Origin: Adiantum capillus-veneris
Taxonomy: Eukaryota; Streptophyta; Polypodiopsida; Polypodiales; Pteridaceae
DNA: 64,000 nt
Assembly: GCA_014529385.2 (NCBI GenBank)
Contig: CM043956.1
Location: forward strand, 90,164,721-90,228,720
Direction: 5' to 3'
Shown here: positions 56,665-64,000 of the stretch, piece after piece
Position numbering within the stretch: the first letter of the stretch is position 1
Layout: every line of letters begins with the position of its first letter
Program-made: the position numbers and the translations under genes
The notes under the pieces: generated by a model
Databases searched by the model: none
The model's input: the letters and a program-made list of their open reading frames with translations, nothing else
Told to the model about the DNA's origin: nothing

Positions 56665-57252
56665 GAGCTTGGTAAGAGACGTCCCATTCGTCCCAAGAAA
56701 TGTAAAGAAATGTTGCGTTGGATTCCTAAAAAACTATTGGAAGCCCAAGGCTTCTATAAAGGAAATGATCAAATATTGGTGCCAAAACGTAAATTGTGCT
56801 CTTACTTGTCACCGAGCCCATGTGAGCTCAATCCTGTGTCTCCAAAACAAATTGAAGATTGTGGAAAGGAAAAAATCACGGAATGCAACACACCCGCTCC
56901 AGAGCTAGTTTGGGTACCAAAGAAAGAACGATTTGTTCCACCTAGCTCAGGAACAGGGAAATCAAATGAGGCTTCTTGCTCTTCATGTACTTCCTATATG
57001 GAAATAGAAGCTTCGGCACAACCTCCACCTACCATTGTACATATCCATACAAGCAAGAAAGAGTTTGCACTTCCCGTTGTAAGTTCACCACCTACAACAA
57101 TGTTGCAAATAAAATCATGGGAGAGTACCTTACCACCCTTGCAACTAGATGAAACGCATACGGCGGTCGAAAACTATTGGTTAAAGCCTTCACCTATAAC
57201 AACTTGGAACAACCGGTTTCAAAGGGTGACGACATCATTTCAAATGGTATGA
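56665..57252 (+). CDS. C-terminal tail of the G polyprotein, unknown function
   Basis: Continues the same frame after a TAG at 56662. About 195 codons encode basic then Ser/Pro-rich text (RRPIRPKK, MLRWIPKKLLEAQGFYKG, KQIEDCGKEKITEC, SCSSCTSYMEIEAS), ending FQRVTTSFQMV and TGA. I recognise no domain and no membrane segment, so it does not look like a typical env. A purine tract follows 8 bp after the stop. Confidence 0.6.
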   Translation, partial: ELGKRRPIRPKKCKEMLRWIPKKLLEAQGFYKGNDQILVPKRKLCSYLSPSPCELNPVSPKQIEDCGKEKITECNTPAPELVWVPKKERFVPPSSGTGKSNEASCSSCTSYMEIEASAQPPPTIVHIHTSKKEFALPVVSSPPTTMLQIKSWESTLPPLQLDETHTAVENYWLKPSPITTWNNRFQRVTTSFQMV

Positions 57253-57259
57253 TCTACCC

Positions 57260-57273
57260 AAGGAAGGGGGGAG
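57260..57273 (+). promoter_or_regulatory. internal polypurine tract in element G
   Basis: AAGGAAGGGGGGAG, an all-purine 14-mer directly after the pol stop, similar to the 3' PPT at 59312-59322. It could act as a second plus-strand primer (central PPT) or be the PPT of an ancestral, shorter element. Confidence 0.5.
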
Positions 57274-57351
57274 TGTTTGCTGACAGTCATCATTCACTCA
57301 CTCCCCTCTCAACCTTTCTCCCTGAATTCTTAATCTCCAATCTTAGGGAAT

Positions 57352-57364
57352 GTATATATAAATC
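57352..57364 (+). promoter_or_regulatory. possible promoter of G ORF3
   Basis: TATATATAAATCC lies about 145 bp upstream of the ORF3 ATG. A TGTGTACAG splice-acceptor-like sequence ends at 57497, just before ATG 57500. Either an internal promoter or splicing could express ORF3. Confidence 0.35.
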
Positions 57365-57499
57365 CTTATACTCACAAAAACAAGATAAAAAAGTAAAAGA
57401 GCAAGAGACATAGCACAAAATCATAAAAACACATTATGCACAAGAACACGACCCTTGTAATATTTGCACTCTAACCATCATCTATTTGTGTGTACAGAT

Positions 57500-57952
57500 A
57501 TGGCTAGTACGCTAGAGTCATCCACTCCTGCCTTGGGTGAGAGGTACCCTCATTACTTTTCACAAATGTTTCACATGGTCTTTCCGGTGCTTGCCTTTGA
57601 ATGGGATTTGGTAGGTACGCTAGCATGTGAGAGGAATTTGGCAGGTACGCTAGCATGTGAGAGGAATTTCAAGGAGTTAGAATGGCTGATACGTCTCTTG
57701 ACCACAACTGATCCATACTTAGTAGAGAGTCTATCTCCCATTGCACAAGCCTACCCTTTTGACCAAGATGACTATAGGCGTCTAGTGACCTTCTTAGTAA
57801 ACATGGGTATCTATAATGAAGAAGAAGATTTACATGACTACACAGATGGCACATATGGTCTCATGGATGATGACTTTGTTTATCTCGACGACGAGGATAG
57901 GGGTTTAGCGTTAGGGTTTCCCCCCAATATCTACAATATCCTATTCCCTTGA
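57500..57952 (+). CDS. element G ORF3, acidic, unknown
   Basis: 150 codons from ATG 57500 (MASTLESSTPALGERYPHYF) to TGA. Contains a tandem 27-bp duplication giving VGTLACERNLAGTLACERN (residues about 38-56) and a strongly acidic C-terminal third (NEEEDLHDYTDG, DDDFVYLDDEDRG). No signal peptide, transmembrane helix or known domain is seen. Its position between pol and the 3' PPT is where some plant gypsy elements carry an extra or env-like ORF. It is intact, unlike the rest of the element, so it may be under selection or simply short. Confidence 0.6.
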   Translation: MASTLESSTPALGERYPHYFSQMFHMVFPVLAFEWDLVGTLACERNLAGTLACERNFKELEWLIRLLTTTDPYLVESLSPIAQAYPFDQDDYRRLVTFLVNMGIYNEEEDLHDYTDGTYGLMDDDFVYLDDEDRGLALGFPPNIYNILFP

Positions 57953-59311
57953 CTCTCTAGGGGGAGTGCAAATAATTAGGTTAGGATTCCTTATGTTTTT
58001 TGTCATGTTTAATAAGTGTTGGTACCTTTTCCCAGTGATGTGCCTCCTAGAGGTATTCTTTGTGTTTCCTAGTGTGTACATGAACGTGTTGTTGTGGTTA
58101 GGATTTGGACCTTCATGGGATCTTTCTCTCGTTCACACTTCAAATCAATCGCGACCATCAACACAAACAGGTGTTTCTTGTCCATTAGCATTGCCCCTTA
58201 TCTTTTTTGCATCCATGTTTGTCTGCTTTGATTGTGCTTGGTAGCATAATATTCATCGCATTTGCTTAGTATCAAACATTTAATTCAATGTAATTTTTTG
58301 TCATAATAACTTGTCTAGGTTTAAAAATCAAACAGTCCGACTAAGCGATTGACCAAGCTAGGTGTTAAGATCTTCTCTTAATACCATGGGGAATGCCTCC
58401 CTAATAATCAATGGTTACTTAGGTTCTTAATCCGATCTAGGCAGCATTGTGTGAAATGTACTAGGGCTTTCTAGTGGGCTTGACCCTATTGACCTTTAGC
58501 TTAAGTATTATAACGGGAGTTTACTAGTGTGATGAGCTTGAGGAGGTGTAACAGTTTTATATGACCCCCCAAAGTTACAAAATTAAAATACTGAAAACGA
58601 ACAAACAAAAAAAATCAAAGCACCACAATGTAAAATCTTGAGCTGGAAGAGAAATCTCAGCTTGATTGGGTACTTCACTCACATGTATCACCCATGGTAC
58701 TAGAGCCCTAGAGGTTCCCAGTGTGGACGCTTTTCCTTGAAAAGCAAAAAACCCAAGGCATACAAAATAAGCATACACATCAAAATTGAAACAATGTGAA
58801 AAGACTTTGGGGGGTCAAAGAAAAGGTAATCAGTCAGGTGATGATTTCATGAGAAATTCCTTTTATCGTAGCTTAACTACAAGGTCTTCTAGGTATAGCC
58901 TCCAGTCAGCCCTCAAACATGAAATACTTGGCTCTCGCGATTAAACAACTTAATTGACCAGAGAAAATTAAGAAGCTTACCCATGGTATTAATAGTCGAT
59001 CTTTAGTGCCTTTCGATCGTTAAATTAGCGACCCCATACTTGTTTAATTTTTTACCTTTACAGTTGTTTATGCGTTTGATTATATTCAATTTAATGTTTA
59101 TTGCTCACAAAAGGTTTAAAATTCTGTTACCAATCAAATTGTCTGCCTACAACTGTATATGCTTTTTAATTTCTTATGAGAATGCAATTACTGTGCCAAT
59201 GTTGTTTGATTTTGTAGTGACTGAAGGAGGCTAAGAACATTCATCTCAGATGCTCTTCCACCTCGATGAACGAGATTCAACTCAATAGCTTCTGAGGATG
59301 GAATCTACATC
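57953..59311 (+). other. 3' non-coding region of element G
   Basis: No further coding signal. It contains the short inverted-repeat element at 58562-58817 and ends at the PPT. Confidence 0.55.
58562..58817. mobile_element. possible 256-bp MITE or foldback element
   Basis: TGACCCCCCAAAGT at the left and ACTTTGGGGGGTCA at the right are perfect 14-bp inverted repeats. No clear TSD is visible (TTATA left, AAGAA right), so this is a structural call only. Confidence 0.4.
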
Positions 59312-59322
59312 AAGAAGGGGGG
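59312..59322 (+). promoter_or_regulatory. 3' polypurine tract of element G
   Basis: AAGAAGGGGGG, two bases before the 3' LTR. It marks the plus-strand priming site. Confidence 0.85.
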
Positions 59323-59324
59323 CA

Positions 59325-59622
59325 TGTTAACCCTCACGCACATTCCTATCACCTACAACGGATGTCGTATTATTTATTTGGTAGAGTCAAGTACCGGGCT
59401 TGTCGGTCCAATAGGAAAAGGGTAAGAGTGATCGTTGATGAGAGTCGCACTCTAAAACTGGAACGTATAACGTTTGGGTAAGATTGGCTAAGTGTGAGCA
59501 CCCAAGTGTGAATGGGGCGAGCTCATATAAAAGTCAACTAAACCTAAAATTCACTCATTCTCTCATTTTTGCAATTGAAGAGTGTTCTTGCTCCATCTCC
59601 ATCTTCTTCTTCTTCATCTCCT

Positions 59623-59654
<32 letters not shown>

Positions 59655-59657
59655 CGT

Positions 59658-59720
<63 letters not shown>

Positions 59721-59956
59721 CGATCAAGCATTGTGGCGGCATGATGACGGCGAGGCGGTTGAGCGCGGGGTAGCAGCGTCTCCCTCTTCTTCGCGGCGAG
59801 GAATCCTCCACGAAGCAAGCGTAGAGCAGTGAGTGACACACCATCATCATCTTTGAGCTTACTAGTTTAGGCTTATTGTGTACTTGGAGCCATTTGTGGC
59901 TCGCACGCGGTGTATCGGCAAGTTCCTTGCATTGGCACGTGCAACATACGCGCACA
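59325..59956 (+). repeat. 3' LTR of element G
   Basis: 632 bp. Homologous to 22048-22580, with a longer (GT)n(GA)n block at about 59622-59718 and an extra roughly 50 bp (CTTCTTCTTCTTCATCTCC) just before it. The TSD GGTAG follows at 59957. Confidence 0.94.
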
Positions 59957-59961
59957 GGTAG

Positions 59962-61330
<1,369 letters not shown>

Positions 61331-61331
61331 A

Positions 61332-61662
61332 TGATGCCTCCCCTATTCCTACCCCGTATTTGAGTGTGTGAGGGTTTTAGTTAGGTTTTTTTTTCTCTTC
61401 AGTAAAGTGTGTGGGCTTGCCTATAAAATGGATTCGAAGAAGTGAAGGGGGAAGAAATCTTTTTGTTAGGGAAAACAAGCACTGTACTTGTGAAATTGGG
61501 AGTGAGTCTACACCAAATCATCACACACAAAAGTTTTGAGTTGATCTTGGTTCTTTTCCAGATTGAAGCGTTCATGGCTAGAATTATTTTTGGTTTTTTG
61601 TTTTTTGCTTTGAATCGATTGGGATTCGCTTCATATTGTAGAGACTCGTAGTTTTTGAGACA
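61332..61662 (+). repeat. 5' LTR of a further gypsy-type element (I)
   Basis: TGATGCCTCCCC...TTTTTGAGACA, 331 bp. A TATA-like CCTATAAAATGG lies near 61420, and a PBS-like TGGTGAACCCGCG starts at 61668. The 3' LTR lies outside the window, so the pair and TSD cannot be tested. Confidence 0.6.
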
Positions 61663-61667
61663 AAATT

Positions 61668-61680
61668 TGGTGAACCCGCG
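61668..61680 (+). promoter_or_regulatory. primer-binding site of element I
   Basis: TGGTGAACCCGCG begins with TGG, complementary to a tRNA CCA end. The tRNA is not identified. Confidence 0.5.
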
Positions 61681-61742
61681 CAGTAGCCTAGGATGAGGGT
61701 TAAAAATCTCCATTGAAGGTTTCAACCTAAAGCTTTAAAACT

Positions 61743-62690
61743 ATGGAGCGACAAGAGCAATATGAAATGTGGTTTGATCTGGTCACAAGTCTAATGTTTC
61801 AAGCCTTCGTTGTGTTTATGCAGCAACAACAAGCTCGTGAAAGAAGAAGACTTTCTTCAACCAAAGCCCTTCAATCAGTGGTGAAAAAAATGGAACAATA
61901 TGATGGTAAAGATGTAACAGTATCTTTGTGGGATGTAAAGGAGATAGAGCTACATCGAGTTCTTCAAGCCTTAAAAGGAAAGCTTCAAGACACATGATGA
62001 TAGTCAACCCTACCAAAGCCCAGAGTTCTAGAGTGTTCCATAAAGCTTGTTGTTGTGCTCCCAAAGAGTGAAAAATTCATCTTCGCCGATATTGTTGAAG
62101 AAATGAAAGAGTTAAAGTTAGAGCTTGTAAGGGCGGAAGAAAAGAGGCAACCATCACATCAGTCTACAAGGCAAAGACTTTAAAACGGAGAAGGATTTTC
62201 ACATAGATGCATATGGTGTGATGGTTTTGACCATGCAAAAAGGGATTGTGAAAGTTTCAAAGATGCTTTAATGAAGGAGCTTGTTTTCTTTAAAGACGGC
62301 AGGATTCACTAAGTGAAATAGGTAAAGTCCTTGGGGGCAAACTTTGGCAAAGGAGGGATGAATTGTTTCTTTGATGATGAAGATGAGCTTGAGACAATTC
62401 ACAAGAGTTTTTACTCCAAGAGTCATTGGGCAAGAGAAGATATTGAGACCTTGGTCAAAGTGGGAGACTTAGAAGAGCCATATATTGCATTGATCGATCA
62501 TGAGTCAGAGATTAACCTTATGTCAAAGAGTCCATATCAAAAAGGCAAACGGCCAATCGATATAAATAATGGATGGATGATATGTGCAGCAAATAACTCA
62601 TCAAGGGAGCTATTAAGAGCTTGTCTTAATGTAAGGGTGACTATAGGGGATATGAAAATGACCAAAACTTCTCTGTAGAGAAAATGATGT
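61743..62690 (+). pseudogene. gag-protease of gypsy element I, decayed
   Basis: ATG 61743 opens an Arg/Gln-rich coiled-coil-like start (FVVFMQQQQARERRR) and the YDGKDVT..L.....ELHRV segment found at the start of gypsy gag. The gag core is missing. After stops, MKELKLELVRAEEKRQ leads to the knuckle CIWCDGFDHAKRDC (62208-62249, CX2CX4HX4C). The last open frame (62331-62678) has the protease region YIALIDHESEINLMS, where D-S/T-G has become D-H-E, then GWMICAANN and ACLNVRVTIGD. It is non-functional and pol after protease is absent. Confidence 0.72.
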
Positions 62691-64000
62691 TATCTGCTCA
62701 GCTAACAAAGCCAGAAAAAGTGCATCAAGTCGACACCACTCTCATTTTTTATCCCAATTGATTGTATTAAACCCCATTGTATTGATGAGAAATCTTGCAA
62801 AGTCTAAAAGCTGTTGTAATATTATTGATTGCCAATGAGTCTAAAGAGGCCGAGGGCTTCCAGGTTTGTAACTTTATGTAGCTCTTAAGCTTTGTTTTTG
62901 AAACCAAATAGCTAGGAATCCATTCTTTGAACCTTGGCTAAAGTAAAAGCTAATTTTTATAACTATTGACCTAAGTTTTTGGACAATGAGTATGCTGTAG
63001 AAACTTACAGTGAATCTACTGTTTCTTCAACTCCTCGTATCTCTCTCGTACGGCCTCAAAATATTTAATTAGTAGAACAGACTAGGTAGAGGGTTCTTGA
63101 GACGAGCTAGTGGTCGGTAAGGGCATCGCCTAATTAGAGAATAGGGATTTTAGATTTCAAATTGAAGTATTCACTTTCTGTACTGTTTTTTCATGTTCAC
63201 TAGGAATAGGGTAAGTAGAAAACCATGAGGATTGCATCTGATTTGAGGTACACTGAGAAAACCATAAAAATTGTCGAATCTATCTTAGGTGCGCTGAAGA
63301 TAGAAAAGGGGTTTCTGAGATCGATTCTGGCAAACGAGAATTTCAAGGTGGTAGACCAACTTGAGTGGACTACTCCCTTTGATTTTGGAAACATTTGGAT
63401 CACTAAAACACTTGGTCAAGCCCAAAATTGGAAAAACTATCCTATAGACTTTAGAGAAAATTAACAAGGAAAAGTCAAATCTGGCTAAAACTTGAAATCA
63501 AGGTGTGCATAAATCCTAAGAGTTGTAGGAAAATCAATCAATGAATTAAAAAGAGAAAAAGGTCAAAATTTGACAAAGATTTATCTTAGGTGTGTGAAAT
63601 CTTTTCAGATAGGTTATTTTGCAAAAAAATCAACTCACTGGATATATTTGGACCGTAATACAACTCCTAAGCAAGTTTCATCAAAATTTGGAGTTGTGTA
63701 AGGGTCAAAACACCAACAAAATTGGAAAACTAGACTACAGGATCAAAAAGGGTGACAAAACACTGGTAAATTGTCCAAACTTTGTGAAATTCATTATACA
63801 AACTTGAATCACAATTAGAAACCAACCCAACTCAGATAGGTCAAAAACAAGCTGAAACAGTATAGATTTATCTTAGACGCATCGAAGATAAATCTCTCAC
63901 CAAAAAGAAAATTTTGTCATTTTGACACCTAGGAAATATTTGTCAAGCTGTGGAGACTTCATCCATGTGATAAAAGTTGAAAATACCTCAACAGATAGGT
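62691..64000. other. AT-rich DNA with a repeated hairpin motif
   Basis: No gene recognised. The frame 63225-63464 (79 codons) has no known motif. Hairpin-like motifs lie at 63280-63303, about 63578 and 63865-63894. Confidence 0.5.

Larger units (their letters stand above)
22048..59956 (+). mobile_element. giant nested Ty3/gypsy element G (about 37.9 kb)
   Basis: The 5' LTR (22048-22580) and 3' LTR (59325-59956) are homologous end to end apart from a microsatellite and a roughly 50-bp indel. The immediate flanks GGTAG at 22043-22047 and 59957-59961 form a perfect TSD. The PBS next to the 5' LTR is of tRNA-Asp type, and an AAGAAGGGGGG tract precedes the 3' LTR. Between them, in one orientation, are gag, protease, RT, RNase H, integrase, a second retropepsin-like domain and ORF3, interrupted by five later insertions. 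Removing these leaves roughly 14 kb. The Asp PBS, long size and 3' extra ORFs recall Athila-type elements, but the gag and second protease do not fit a lineage I can name. Confidence 0.88.

Noticed and set aside
59569-59832. ORFs across the G 3' LTR
   Set aside because: They are repeat-driven frames through the (GT)n(GA)n block and are not conserved in frame with the 5' LTR.

Overview
This is nuclear DNA from a land plant with a large, repeat-rich genome. The evidence is Ty1/copia and Ty3/gypsy polyproteins of plant type, primer-binding sites matching plant initiator-Met and Asp tRNAs, a plant-style intronless polyubiquitin unit array, a LINE with a plant-type C-terminal region, Tourist-like MITE structure and abundant (GA)n/(CA)n microsatellites. 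I cannot place the species. No intact host gene was found. Nearly all of the window is transposable elements, and many could be bounded exactly from LTR pairs and target-site duplications (TSDs).

Left third (1-20777). A truncated LTR element (1-1193) ends next to a LINE remnant (minus strand). An internally deleted copia (2779-5194, TSD TCTTG) sits in the LINE. A copia element 'D' (5507-10900, minus strand, TSD CTTGG) follows. A 5.9-kb LTR element 'E' (11573-17495, minus strand, TSD GTATG) has no recognisable gag or pol and contains a processed pseudogene of a TPR-like host protein. Next comes a broken three-unit polyubiquitin gene (20097-20776). Its promoter is tandemly duplicated, and one copy carries a Tourist-like MITE with TAA TSDs.

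Middle (22048-59956). The main structure is one Ty3/gypsy element, 'G', about 38 kb from LTR to LTR. It has a 533-bp 5' LTR, a tRNA-Asp-type PBS, a 3' polypurine tract and a 632-bp 3' LTR, flanked by the 5-bp TSD GGTAG. It has been inflated by nested insertions: a 1.34-kb TTAA-flanked DNA element (25434-26775); copia 'C' (27236 to about 34660), which itself hosts a small non-autonomous copia 'F' (28788-31173, TSD CTCAA); copia 'B' (38724-43808, TSD ACATG); and 'H' (45830-55923), an element with 3.9-kb LTRs. Across B, H and F the host reading frame is in phase on both sides of the insertion. Reading through the insertions, G has gag with four zinc knuckles, protease, RT, RNase H and integrase. 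After integrase comes a second retropepsin-like domain, then a long tail and a separate acidic ORF3.

Right end (59957-64000). The other flank of G has compound microsatellites. Beyond it are the 5' LTR, PBS and decayed gag-protease of another gypsy element (61332-62690), then AT-rich DNA with a repeated hairpin motif.

The most unusual items are the second retropepsin domain after integrase in G, the nearly open ORF of element F that lacks integrase and RT catalytic domains, a conserved 61-codon ORF inside both LTRs of H, and the TTAA-bounded piggyBac-like element.
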